Positions 17,437-25,538 of a DNA stretch of 60,218 nucleotides are shown here, piece by piece. The DNA comes from JBBQWZ01 sp038210135 (lineage in GTDB: Bacteria > Acidobacteriota > Terriglobia > Bryobacterales > Bryobacteraceae). Numbering within the stretch: position 1 is the first letter of the stretch; each line of letters starts with the position of its first letter. Both the position numbers and the translations under genes were made by a program. The notes under the pieces are model-generated. The model did not search any database and was not told the origin of the DNA. It worked only from the letters and a program-made list of their open reading frames with translations. The stretch spans positions 1-60,218 of the forward strand of contig JBBQWZ010000044.1 of assembly GCA_038210135.1 (NCBI GenBank), given 5' to 3'.

Positions 17437-19914
17437 CTAGCGCGTACCGGACGTCGAGCGACCCGCGTTCTTGACGTGCTTGTCGAACCAGGTGGTCATT
17501 TCCCAGAGCGTATGTTCGATCGATTCCCGCGCCTGATAGCCGTGCGATTCCGAGGGAAGCACGACGTAGCGGACGATGCCGCCATTGCCGCGGACGGCCT
17601 GATACATACGATCGGACTGAATCGGGAAGGTGCCCTGATTGTTGTCGGCCTCGCCGTGAATCATGAGGATTGGCTCCTTCAATTTGTCGGCGAACAGGAA
17701 CGGGCTCATGTTCATGTACACGTCGCGCGCTTCCCAGAGTGTACGGCGCTCGCTCTGGAAGCCGAAGGGCGTCAGAGTACGGTTGTAGGCTCCGCTACGG
17801 GCGATTCCGGCTTTGAAGAGGTCGGAATGCGCGAGCAGGTTCGCGGTCATAAAAGCTCCGTAACTGTGGCCGCCGACGCCAACGCGTTCCGGATCGACGA
17901 CGCCCATTTCGGCGCCTTTTTCGATGGCGGCTTTGGCATCCGCGACGACCTGATCGATATAGGTATCGTTGACTTTTTCGGGTGAGCCGACGACCGGCAT
18001 CGCGGCGTCATCGAGGATCGCGTAGCCGAGCAGCAGGAAGAAGAGATGCGACGGTCCGACGATCGAGGTGAAGCGCTGCGTCGAGCCGGTGATTTGGCCG
18101 GCCGTATCGGCATCGTTAAATTCGCGCGGGTACGCCCACACGACGGTGGGTAGGCGCGTACCGGGCTTGTAGTCGGGCGGAAGATACAGCGTGAACGACA
18201 GCGGAACGCCGTCCGCGCGCTTGTAGGTGACGAGTTCCTTCTTGATGCGGCGAAGCTGCGGAGCCGGATCCTTGAAGTTGGTCAGTGCGATGGACGAGCC
18301 GCTGGGCAGCGTCTTCAGGAAATAATTCGGCGGCTCCGTCGGACTCTCGCGCCGCGTAATCACTCTGGTGCCGTCCTGCGAAACCATGGCGACCACCTGC
18401 TCGTAGCTGTTCGCGGAGGATTGAAACAGCCGCTCCGTTTGGCCGGTGATCAGGTTGAACTTGTCGAGAAAAGGCCGGTCGCCGTCCTTGCTGGCGCCGA
18501 GTCCATTGAGAAAGATACTGTCGCCGGAAGTCCAGAGGGCGCGTTCGCCGTCGCCGCCGAAGCCGCGTCCGCCACCACCGCCGCCAAATCCGCCGCCGCC
18601 ACCGGCACCCTTCATGAAAGGCGTTCCGGGGTCCTTATAGCGATCCTGCTGATTGCGCGAGAAGACCACCTTCGGCGTGGCCGCCGGGTTCTTCATGTCG
18701 ATTTCGAAGGTGCGGACCCAGCGCTTTTCGCGCTCGAAGTCGTCCACCAAAGCGGTCTTGCCGTCGGGCGTGAGGCGGATTCCGCGAAAGCGATGTTCGG
18801 TCTTCAGCAACTCCCGCGGCTGGGCGGTGAAGGGGGCGGGAAGCGCGACCACGCGATCGCGATTCGGCACTTTCTCTTTCGGATTGCCGCCGTCGAGAGC
18901 CTCGACCCACATCATCGTCGCGGTGTCGCCGGTCTTCCACTGGTAGTTGCGTGGCCCGGCGCGAACGCCCTCAATCGGCACGCGATCGGCGAGCCCGAGG
19001 GTGGCGACCTTGTAGACGACTTTCGCGCTGCGATCCCAGATTTCGACTTCACGCGGGAAATCGTTGTAAGGATGCAGATACGAATACGGCTTGCGCAGGC
19101 GCTCGATGAGGAAATCTTTGCTGTCGGGCGAAGGCGTTACGGCCTGGTAGATGGCGGGATTGCCCATCGGCGTCGTTTTTCCGGTTGCGGTGTCGAGCAT
19201 CACGAGTTGCGCGGTGGCGTAATAATCGAAGAGGTCCTCGTCGTGAGGCGAAGCCAGCATGTCCTCATAAGTGCGGACCGGCCCGGAGCGGCCGTTGGCT
19301 TCCTGCACCTTGGGGCCTTTGGGAATCATGGATTCGATCGGGAGCGCACCGCGTCCGGCAGGAATCGTCTTCAGCAGGATGGTCTTGTTGTCGTCGAGCC
19401 AATCGATGGGATCGCCGAGAACGGCGTTCAGCTTGATGCCATCGAAGCGGCGGGTCTTGCCAGTGTCGGCATCGGCGAGCCAAAGCTCGATGGCGTTCGC
19501 AGTGGTGTTGGTGAAGGCGAACATCTTGCCATCGGGCGACCAGTGCGGTCCGCTGAACTTGCCTCCGGCCGGAAGAGTGAGTGGGACGTCCTTGCCGTCC
19601 GAAAGGCGCTTCAGCGTCAGGCCGGTGTTCGAAGGCGCGAGGTGGATTCCGTTGGTTTTGGGGTCGATACGGAGTCCGGCGATGCGAACCATCGGAGCGG
19701 CGACTTCAGAGATTGGCGGATAGCGCGAGGATTGGCTCAAGACGGCGTGCGTCCGCGAAGGATTCACGGAAAGCGTAGGCATCGTCGGCGCGTGCAGGAT
19801 GTCGAGGATTTCCTTGGCCGGTTTTTTGTAGGCGAATTCCTCGGCAGAGAGGCAGTAGGGGAGCAGAGCAAGTGGGAGCAGCAGCCGAAACTTCATAAGA
19901 GTGGAGGATATCAC
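17437..19914 (-). CDS. Secreted prolyl-oligopeptidase-family (S9) serine peptidase
   Basis: An 825-residue exported peptidase. A signal peptide (MKFRLLLPLALLPYCLSAEE) begins at Met7 or at the TTG/ATG codons just upstream. An N-terminal propeller-like region includes HWSPDGKMFAFT. A Gly-rich linker lies at about residues 430-450. The C-terminal alpha/beta hydrolase domain carries the triad: Ser near 683 in GGHSYGAFM, Asp near 756 in GEADNNQG, and His near 788 in SESHGYQ. The arrangement resembles the glutamyl-endopeptidase-like branch of S9. It probably degrades peptides outside the cytoplasm. Confidence 0.9.
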   Translation of the reverse strand: MISSTLMKFRLLLPLALLPYCLSAEEFAYKKPAKEILDILHAPTMPTLSVNPSRTHAVLSQSSRYPPISEVAAPMVRIAGLRIDPKTNGIHLAPSNTGLTLKRLSDGKDVPLTLPAGGKFSGPHWSPDGKMFAFTNTTANAIELWLADADTGKTRRFDGIKLNAVLGDPIDWLDDNKTILLKTIPAGRGALPIESMIPKGPKVQEANGRSGPVRTYEDMLASPHDEDLFDYYATAQLVMLDTATGKTTPMGNPAIYQAVTPSPDSKDFLIERLRKPYSYLHPYNDFPREVEIWDRSAKVVYKVATLGLADRVPIEGVRAGPRNYQWKTGDTATMMWVEALDGGNPKEKVPNRDRVVALPAPFTAQPRELLKTEHRFRGIRLTPDGKTALVDDFEREKRWVRTFEIDMKNPAATPKVVFSRNQQDRYKDPGTPFMKGAGGGGGFGGGGGGRGFGGDGERALWTSGDSIFLNGLGASKDGDRPFLDKFNLITGQTERLFQSSANSYEQVVAMVSQDGTRVITRRESPTEPPNYFLKTLPSGSSIALTNFKDPAPQLRRIKKELVTYKRADGVPLSFTLYLPPDYKPGTRLPTVVWAYPREFNDADTAGQITGSTQRFTSIVGPSHLFFLLLGYAILDDAAMPVVGSPEKVNDTYIDQVVADAKAAIEKGAEMGVVDPERVGVGGHSYGAFMTANLLAHSDLFKAGIARSGAYNRTLTPFGFQSERRTLWEARDVYMNMSPFLFADKLKEPILMIHGEADNNQGTFPIQSDRMYQAVRGNGGIVRYVVLPSESHGYQARESIEHTLWEMTTWFDKHVKNAGRSTSGTR

Positions 19915-19956
19915 GGGGGTCCGTTGGGGGCGAGCTTAGGAAGATTGTTCGTCGAC

Positions 19957-20244
19957 CTAAGTCAGGGAATCACCAAGAAGGCGAATGCGCATCAACAATA
20001 CTCGGGATTGGAGCGCAAACTCAGCAGCGCCAGGACTCCTTGGCGGAAAGGTCCGCAACAGGGTTTCTACGAAAGGAGCTTCCGTACCGTATCCGGTGAG
20101 TAGTGTTAGATCGACGTCGCGAGTAACCCGCGGCTGGCTCCAACGCTGTACGGCGATTCCACCGATGAAACAGGACTTCCAGCCCTGTTTGTCGCAAAAC
20201 TCCTGCACGTCGCGCGCTACATCCAGAAGATCAATCAGGCTCAT
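19957..20244 (-). pseudogene. Truncated AbiEii-like nucleotidyltransferase (MNT fold)
   Basis: The frame begins at an ATG overlapping the upstream partner stop by one base, and encodes about 95 residues. It keeps the nucleotidyltransferase core FIGGIAVQRWSQPRVTRDVD, with GG and the DxD metal motif. The sequence departs from the expected family pattern after SRVLLMR and stops within a few codons. Full-length relatives are roughly twice as long, so the 3' half is missing. Together with its frameshifted partner it looks like a decayed toxin-antitoxin-like or antiphage cassette. The alternative is a genuine minimal MNT antitoxin. Confidence 0.65.
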
Positions 20245-20457
20245 CAACGCAACTTTGCTAAGTGGCTTTGCATCTCAACCAAACCCGAGGATGGGGCGGG
20301 CGGCTGGGAGCTCGTTGCATGATTAAAGGCGCGCGAGAAGCTGTAAGGAGAGCAGCGTATTTTCCTCCCGAACTTCTCGCAGACGCATGTTCTCCAGTTC
20401 AGGCCCGAATTTCTTCCAGGTCTGCGCCCAATGCCGGATCGCGTCCTTCTCACTCAT
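20244..20457 (-). pseudogene. Frameshifted partner gene of the nucleotidyltransferase
   Basis: An ATG at 20457 opens a frame of 44 codons beginning MSEKDAIRHWAQTWKKFGPE and stopping at TAA (20323-20325). A second frame continues the protein as FNHATSSQPPAPSSGLVEMQ and ends at the nucleotidyltransferase start. The joined product would be about 70 residues: a small helical protein followed by a Pro/Ser segment. A one-base indel near 20326 explains the break. Such a small gene in front of an AbiEii-like protein fits a two-gene cassette. Function unknown. Confidence 0.6.
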
Positions 20458-20479
20458 GACTTCTAGTATCGCTTGACCG

Positions 20480-21358
20480 TTATTCCTCCAGCAGAAACTT
20501 GCGCGTCTCCCTCAAAAACAATTCCAACTGATCGTGGTGGACCCAGTGCCCGGCTTTCGGCACCTTCACCAGCCGATAATTCTTGATCACTTGCGCCCGG
20601 CCATCGGACTCCGGATCCACTGCCCAGCTTTCCATGCCCCAGAACAACAGGACCGGGCAGGTAATCTTGCCCAGAATGTCGCGTGCGTCTTCGATGCTGT
20701 TTCCGTAGGGCGCGAACGGCCGTGCGAAATTGTCGAACTTCCAGATAAAAGTTCCGTCGGAGTTCCAGTTGGTGCCATGCATGGTCAGGTGGCGCGCCAC
20801 GTCGTCGGACAGATGCGGATTGGCTTCCTTCATGCGCGCGACGGCGGCATCGAGCGTCGGATAACTATGCGTGGTCCGCTGCTCGGTTTTGCGGACGCCC
20901 TCGATCCATTCGCGCATGCGCTCGGAAGCCGGCTTGTGGATGCGGTGATTCGGAGGCGGCCCCAGGCCCTCGATCGCGACGCACCTCGCGACCTTCTCCG
21001 GATAGATGCCGGCGTAGTAGAGCGAAATGATGCCGCCGAGCGAGTGCCCGATGATGTCGATCGGCTTGGTTTTGTCCGGTTCGCTTTGCTGGATGATATC
21101 GACCAAAGCGGAGACGTCGAGGACATGTTCCGCGACCGAGTACAGGGCTCCGGGAGCCCACGCGGAATTTCCGTGTCCGCGCAGGTCGAGCGCGTAGACG
21201 TGGAAATTTTCGCGCAGGTCGCGCGCCACCCAATCCCAGTTGCGGGCGTGATCCAGCCCCCCGTGAACCAGCAGAAGCGGCGGCTTGCCCTCTTGCCCGA
21301 AGTCCCAGAACTGCAGTTTCAGGCGGTGCGAGTAAAAGAAATGGGAGATGGGTTCCAA
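20480..21358 (-). CDS. Alpha/beta-fold hydrolase
   Basis: A 292-residue cytoplasmic hydrolase with a probable TTG start. The oxyanion motif VHGG is at 31-34, the nucleophile S106 lies in IIGHSLGGI, and the His lies in PKAGHWVHHDQ near 268. The acid residue lies between them. It fits the epoxide-hydrolase/carboxylesterase/haloperoxidase-like group. The substrate is unknown. It is divergent from the DUF3617 gene. Confidence 0.88.
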   Translation of the reverse strand: MEPISHFFYSHRLKLQFWDFGQEGKPPLLLVHGGLDHARNWDWVARDLRENFHVYALDLRGHGNSAWAPGALYSVAEHVLDVSALVDIIQQSEPDKTKPIDIIGHSLGGIISLYYAGIYPEKVARCVAIEGLGPPPNHRIHKPASERMREWIEGVRKTEQRTTHSYPTLDAAVARMKEANPHLSDDVARHLTMHGTNWNSDGTFIWKFDNFARPFAPYGNSIEDARDILGKITCPVLLFWGMESWAVDPESDGRAQVIKNYRLVKVPKAGHWVHHDQLELFLRETRKFLLEE

Positions 21359-21448
21359 GCTGTTATAGTAACGAATCGCCGGGTTCTTGCCTGCTGCTTA
21401 TGAGAGCCCCGCTTGAGATCGTACGCGCAGTTCGCGATTGGACTCTCT

Positions 21449-21853
21449 ATGAAAACAGCTCTTTGGCTGGTGCTTGGATTTTCCGGACTCCTTCTGTCGC
21501 CCGTACGCGCAGCGGATCGCATTCACCCCGGGGAATGGGAAATCGTTTACACGGGAGATAGTCCGCGTACGACCAAGATGTGTATGACCAATGCGATGAC
21601 GCGCGGAATGAATGGGACGTTGGAGGAGGTCCGCGCGGATACTGAAAAAACCGCCGCGGCCCGAAAGATGACCATCAAAGATTACAAATTTGACGGCATC
21701 ACGCTCTCCTATACTGTCATCAGCCCCGAACGAACTTTCGTCAACACGGCGAGTTATCGCGGCGACACCTTCGAGAGCGTGATCATCACCAAAGCGGGCG
21801 GCAAAGACTTCACGACGCGTCAAAAAGGCCGCCGGCTGGGTGCGTGTCCGTAG
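21449..21853 (+). CDS. Secreted DUF3617-like protein
   Basis: A 134-residue exported protein. The start at 21449 (MKTALWLVLGFSGLLLSPVRA) gives a clean signal peptide, whereas the longer frame does not. The mature N-terminus IHPGEWEIVYTGDSPRTTKM followed by CMT is the DUF3617 signature. A periplasmic location is inferred. The function is unknown. Confidence 0.8.
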   Translation: MKTALWLVLGFSGLLLSPVRAADRIHPGEWEIVYTGDSPRTTKMCMTNAMTRGMNGTLEEVRADTEKTAAARKMTIKDYKFDGITLSYTVISPERTFVNTASYRGDTFESVIITKAGGKDFTTRQKGRRLGACP

Positions 21854-21871
21854 AGCAGGACCAGGGCCGTG

Positions 21872-21900
21872 TTGACCGGCTGTCGGCGCGGCCGTATCAT
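21872..21900 (+). promoter_or_regulatory. Sigma-70-type promoter of hrcA-grpE-dnaJ
   Basis: TTGACC and TATCAT are separated by exactly 17 bp, ending 49 bp before the hrcA start. No CIRCE inverted repeat is seen at this site, so autorepression of hrcA is not supported here. Confidence 0.65.
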
Positions 21901-21949
21901 ATAGACAGGGATTGGCTTCTCATCACTTCTCGTACCCGTTGAACCACTT

Positions 21950-22981
21950 ATGTTAGGACCGTCTGCACAAGCCGCACGCAAGATGGAAGTCCTGCACGAG
22001 ATCGTGCGTGCCTATATCGAAACCGGCGAGCCGGTCGCCTCGCGCAGCATCTCGCGCCGCGGCGGCGCTTCGCTGAGCGCTGCCTCGATCCGCAACGTCA
22101 TGGCCGATCTGGTGGACGAAGGCTACCTGGCACAGCCGCATACTTCCGCGGGCCGCGTTCCGACGCAGATGGCCTTTCAATCCTACGTGCAGTCGCTTGC
22201 TTCGCGCAGCATGATGAGCCGCGAGTTCGACCGCGTGCGCAACGAATTGAGCCAGGTGGAATCGATGGAAGAGCGGGTGGAGCGTTCTTCGCAGATGCTC
22301 ACCGAGCTGACGCAGGTCATGGGTATTGCCGCGGCGATTCCGGCGGTGCGCCAAACGCTCGACCAGATTGAGCTGGTCAGCCTGCCGGATAAGCGGATTC
22401 TGGTGATCCTGGTGACAAGCGACCGCATGGTGCGGAACCGGCTGGTCACGCTCGACGAGTGGATCTCGCAGGACGAGTTGAACAACATCCGCAATTACAT
22501 CAACCACAATTTCAGCGGCTGGGTGCTGGCGGACGTTCGCGAAGAATTACGGCGGCGGCTGGCCGAAGAACGCGCGGCGTTCGACCAGATTCTGCGGCGC
22601 GTCGACTTGTTATACAACCGGGGCATGCTGGACGTCGGATTTCCGGCGGAAGTGCACATGGGCGGCGCGAGCAATCTCGTCGGCCTCGATTTGCATCTAA
22701 CGAAAGAGAGGATGCGGGAACTGCTCCGCGCTCTCGAGGAAAAGAAGAAGGTTTTGGAGCTATTGGATCGATTTCTCGAACAGCCGATGGGTGAACTCGG
22801 CGTTCAAGTAGGTCTCGGCGATACGCATCCGGCGATGGAAGAGCTGTCGCTGATCGGTTTGCCGTTGACCTTGCCGAATGGACTTTCGGCGGTCATCGCT
22901 GTCCTCGGCCCCGTGCGGATGGATTATGCGCGGGTGATGTCGGCGGTGTTCAGCGTCGGCCAGGCGTTTCGTAACGCATAG
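21950..22981 (+). CDS. hrcA: Heat-inducible transcription repressor HrcA
   Basis: A 343-residue repressor that binds CIRCE operators of chaperone genes and is kept active by GroEL. The N-terminal winged helix contains ETGEPVASRSIS and the recognition region SAASIRNVMADLVDEGYLAQ. PHTSAGRVPT then follows, the family signature. The C-terminal domain ends VRMDYARVMSAV, also characteristic. It heads the hrcA-grpE-dnaJ cluster. A CIRCE-like site lies upstream of groES in this same window. Confidence 0.96.
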   Translation: MLGPSAQAARKMEVLHEIVRAYIETGEPVASRSISRRGGASLSAASIRNVMADLVDEGYLAQPHTSAGRVPTQMAFQSYVQSLASRSMMSREFDRVRNELSQVESMEERVERSSQMLTELTQVMGIAAAIPAVRQTLDQIELVSLPDKRILVILVTSDRMVRNRLVTLDEWISQDELNNIRNYINHNFSGWVLADVREELRRRLAEERAAFDQILRRVDLLYNRGMLDVGFPAEVHMGGASNLVGLDLHLTKERMRELLRALEEKKKVLELLDRFLEQPMGELGVQVGLGDTHPAMEELSLIGLPLTLPNGLSAVIAVLGPVRMDYARVMSAVFSVGQAFRNA

Positions 22982-23086
22982 CGGCGCACCGGCGGGTCTC
23001 CGGATCCGGTACCCATGTTTTCCAACCGCGATCAACCGTAAATTTGCCGCGATTTCGCGGCCAGCAATGGAGTGGAGTGTTAGGCT

Positions 23087-23623
23087 ATGAATGTGAATTC
23101 TGACAAGGAACGGCAGTTGGATGAAGCCACTGCCGAGGCTGCACAGGATGCGGCGGGAGACCCGGTGGCGGCCTTAACGGCGGAACGCGATCAGCTGGCG
23201 GCAGAGAAAGCGGAGCTGCAGGATCGTCTGCTGCGGAACCGTGCGGAGTTCGACAATTTCCGCCGCCGCGCCGACCGCGACCGCGCCGAATTCTTCGAGT
23301 ACGCAAGCATGGAGGCGGTGAAGACGCTGCTTCCGGCGTTCGACGATTTTGAACGCGCGCTCAAGATCGAATCGTCCGATAAAGAATATGCGAAGGGCAT
23401 GGAGATGATCTACGCCCGGATGGTGGAACTGCTCAAGAAGATGGGCCTGGAGCCGATTGAATCCACCGGCCAGATGTTCGATCCGAACCTGCATCACGCC
23501 GTCGATAAGGCCGTGCGGGACGATGTCGAAGAGAACACCGTGCTTGAAGAATTCCAGCGCGGCTACAATTTCAAGGGCCGCTTGCTTCGCCCGGCGATGG
23601 TGAAAGTCGCGGTGAAGGGTTAA
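23087..23623 (+). CDS. grpE: Nucleotide exchange factor GrpE
   Basis: A 178-residue DnaK cochaperone. An acidic N-terminal tail is followed by a long coiled coil (LTAERDQLAAEKAELQDRLL). The GrpE signature RAEFDNFRRRADRDRAE and the beta-domain ending NTVLEEFQRGYNFKGRLLRP complete it. It lies between hrcA and dnaJ, with dnaK not encoded here. Confidence 0.96.
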   Translation: MNVNSDKERQLDEATAEAAQDAAGDPVAALTAERDQLAAEKAELQDRLLRNRAEFDNFRRRADRDRAEFFEYASMEAVKTLLPAFDDFERALKIESSDKEYAKGMEMIYARMVELLKKMGLEPIESTGQMFDPNLHHAVDKAVRDDVEENTVLEEFQRGYNFKGRLLRPAMVKVAVKG

Positions 23624-23644
23624 TCCGGCGCGGGAATCTGACGA

Positions 23645-24766
23645 ATGAAACGGGATTACTACGAGATTCTCGGCGTCAGCCGGGACACTGACGAAGGTGC
23701 GCTGAAAAGCGCGTACCGCAAGCTGGCGCTGCAACATCACCCGGATCGCAATCCGGGCGACAAAGCTTCGGAAGAAAAATTCAAAGAAGCGGCGGAGGCC
23801 TATAGCGTCCTCAGCGATTCGAACAAGCGCGCGGCCTATGACCGGTTCGGTCACCAGGGCGTGGCTTCGGCGGCCGGAAACGGCGGCTACGATCCAAACC
23901 AATTCCAGGATTTCAGCGACATCCTGGGCGACTTCTTCGGCCTGGGCGACGTATTCGGCCAACGCGGCGGCAATCGCGGACGCACCCGTGCGCAGCGCGG
24001 CGAAGATGTCCGCTACGATCTCGAAATCAGTTTCGAAGATACGATGCGCGGGCTGAGCGCCGATATCCAGGTTCCGCGGCTCGACGAATGCAAACGCTGC
24101 TCCGGCAAGGGCGCGGAGCCGGAAGACGGGCTGACCCAATGCCCCCTGTGCCGCGGACGCGGCGAGGTTATTTATCAGCAGGGTTTCCTGAGCGTCCGGC
24201 GGACGTGCAACCAGTGCTCCGGCCGCGGCCAGATCATTCGCCGGCCATGCAAAGACTGCAAGGGTGAAGGCTATATCCGCACTGAGCGTAAGCTGAAGGT
24301 CAATATTCCGGCGGGCGTCGATACCGGCACCAGGCTAAGGCTCGCCCAGGAAGGCCAGCCGGGCGTGAGTGGCGGTCCTCCGGGCGATCTCTACGTGGTC
24401 TTGCGCGTCGAAGAACACACGATTTTCGAGCGCCAGGAATACGACCTGCACTGCACCGTTCCGGTGAACGTAGCGCAGGCGGCGCTTGGCACCGAAATCG
24501 ATATTCTCACCTTCGATGGTCTACAGAAGGTGAAGGTTCCGGATGGATCGCAGAGCGGCGCGAAAGTCCGGCTGAAGGGCATCGGCGTTCCGCACGTAAA
24601 CTCCGGCGGGCGCGGCGATATCTACATCCATATCGACGTCAAGATTCCTTCGAAGCTGAGTCGCGAACAGAAAAAGCTCTTCGAACAGCTGCGGGAAACG
24701 CTCCCGGTTGAGAACGAGCCGCACGGCAAAGGGATCTTCGACAAAGTGAAGGATTATTTCATGTGA
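23645..24766 (+). CDS. dnaJ: Chaperone protein DnaJ
   Basis: A 373-residue Hsp40. The J-domain covers residues 3-70 with the HPD motif at 32-34, which stimulates DnaK ATPase. The following ~40 residues are G/F-rich (FFGLGDVFGQRGG). Four CxxCxGxG zinc modules lie at about 149-208, followed by the two C-terminal substrate-binding domains. Its stop overlaps the GTG start of the HEPN gene (GTGA), so the accessory pair is coupled to dnaJ translation. Confidence 0.97.
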   Translation: MKRDYYEILGVSRDTDEGALKSAYRKLALQHHPDRNPGDKASEEKFKEAAEAYSVLSDSNKRAAYDRFGHQGVASAAGNGGYDPNQFQDFSDILGDFFGLGDVFGQRGGNRGRTRAQRGEDVRYDLEISFEDTMRGLSADIQVPRLDECKRCSGKGAEPEDGLTQCPLCRGRGEVIYQQGFLSVRRTCNQCSGRGQIIRRPCKDCKGEGYIRTERKLKVNIPAGVDTGTRLRLAQEGQPGVSGGPPGDLYVVLRVEEHTIFERQEYDLHCTVPVNVAQAALGTEIDILTFDGLQKVKVPDGSQSGAKVRLKGIGVPHVNSGGRGDIYIHIDVKIPSKLSREQKKLFEQLRETLPVENEPHGKGIFDKVKDYFM

Positions 24767-25182
24767 GCGAGCCTCTAACGAGGAAGGATTTTCAAGATCT
24801 CGCCGATATGCGATATGAAGACGCCCAGGCATTGTATCGATCCGGGCGTCACGCCGCGGCTTACTACATGGCGGGTTACGCCGTGGAATGCGCGCTGAAA
24901 GCGTGCATTGCAGCGAGGACCAAAGAATTCGATTTTCCGCCTCCGCCGGATCGGACAAAAACGATATATAGCCACGGTCTCAGCGAACTCCTGAAATTCC
25001 TTCAGCTTGAGGACGATTTGCGAACCGCCGGAATCACGCAGAACCTTTGGAAGTTCGTGGAACAGTGGAAAGTCGACTCGCGCTACGATGTGAGCATTGG
25101 CATGCTACGCGCGAAGCAGATGCTGGACGCGGTCGGTGCAACCCCGGATGGAGTTCTTGCATGGTTAAAATCCCGCTGGTAG
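24763..25182 (+). CDS. HEPN domain-containing protein
   Basis: A 139-residue protein with a GTG start inside the last codons of dnaJ. The N-terminal helix pair reads FQDLADMRYEDAQALYRSGR and the next AAYYMAGYAVECALKACIA, which is the typical HEPN pattern. R64 and H71 form an R-x6-H arrangement compatible with the HEPN ribonuclease motif. HEPN proteins often act as RNase toxins with an MNT-type antitoxin, but no MNT gene is adjacent. The 22-bp overlap with the next gene suggests that gene is its partner. A toxin or an RNA-processing role is inferred, not shown. Confidence 0.78.
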   Translation: MSEPLTRKDFQDLADMRYEDAQALYRSGRHAAAYYMAGYAVECALKACIAARTKEFDFPPPPDRTKTIYSHGLSELLKFLQLEDDLRTAGITQNLWKFVEQWKVDSRYDVSIGMLRAKQMLDAVGATPDGVLAWLKSRW

Positions 25183-25538
25183 GGCAACTCATCGAGGAGG
25201 GCGCACGACTTATAAACCTTCTCAACAAGGAAGGACTTACGGTTTCGTCGGCATTCTGGCTGTTCGATGAAGAAGACGACAACTGGGCATTGGTTATCGC
25301 ACTTCCCTTCGTAGATGAACAAGGACCTCTACCGGCCTATCAAAAGCTCGGAACACTCATGGGTCGGAACGGTTCCTGGGTGCTCGATCTTAGCTTCGTA
25401 TCGGTTTGGGGGCCGAGCGAGTGGCGGTTCAAGAAGCTTCTAGATCGCGCCCGAAGTGCCGGGCAAAATAGCCCAGGATCCGTCCAAGGCTCGCTTCCTC
25501 CAGTGGTTCTTGAGGACAGTTATATCTACCGCGCTTAG
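25161..25538 (+). CDS. Uncharacterised partner of the HEPN protein
   Basis: A 125-residue soluble protein. The start MVKIPLVGQLIEEGARLI overlaps the HEPN gene by 22 bp and is preferred over the upstream in-frame codon at 25047, deep inside HEPN. It contains a conserved-looking core FDEEDDNWALVIALPFVDEQ followed by GPLPAYQKL, and ends in a Ser/Gly/Pro-rich tail. No known domain is recognised. The overlap implies co-translation with HEPN, so it could be its antitoxin or regulator. Confidence 0.6.
   Translation: MVKIPLVGQLIEEGARLINLLNKEGLTVSSAFWLFDEEDDNWALVIALPFVDEQGPLPAYQKLGTLMGRNGSWVLDLSFVSVWGPSEWRFKKLLDRARSAGQNSPGSVQGSLPPVVLEDSYIYRA

Noticed and set aside
18421..20103. 560-codon plus-strand frame
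   Set aside because: It lies antisense to the S9 peptidase gene, whose catalytic motifs are clear; the product has no motif and its composition matches a shadow frame in GC-rich DNA.
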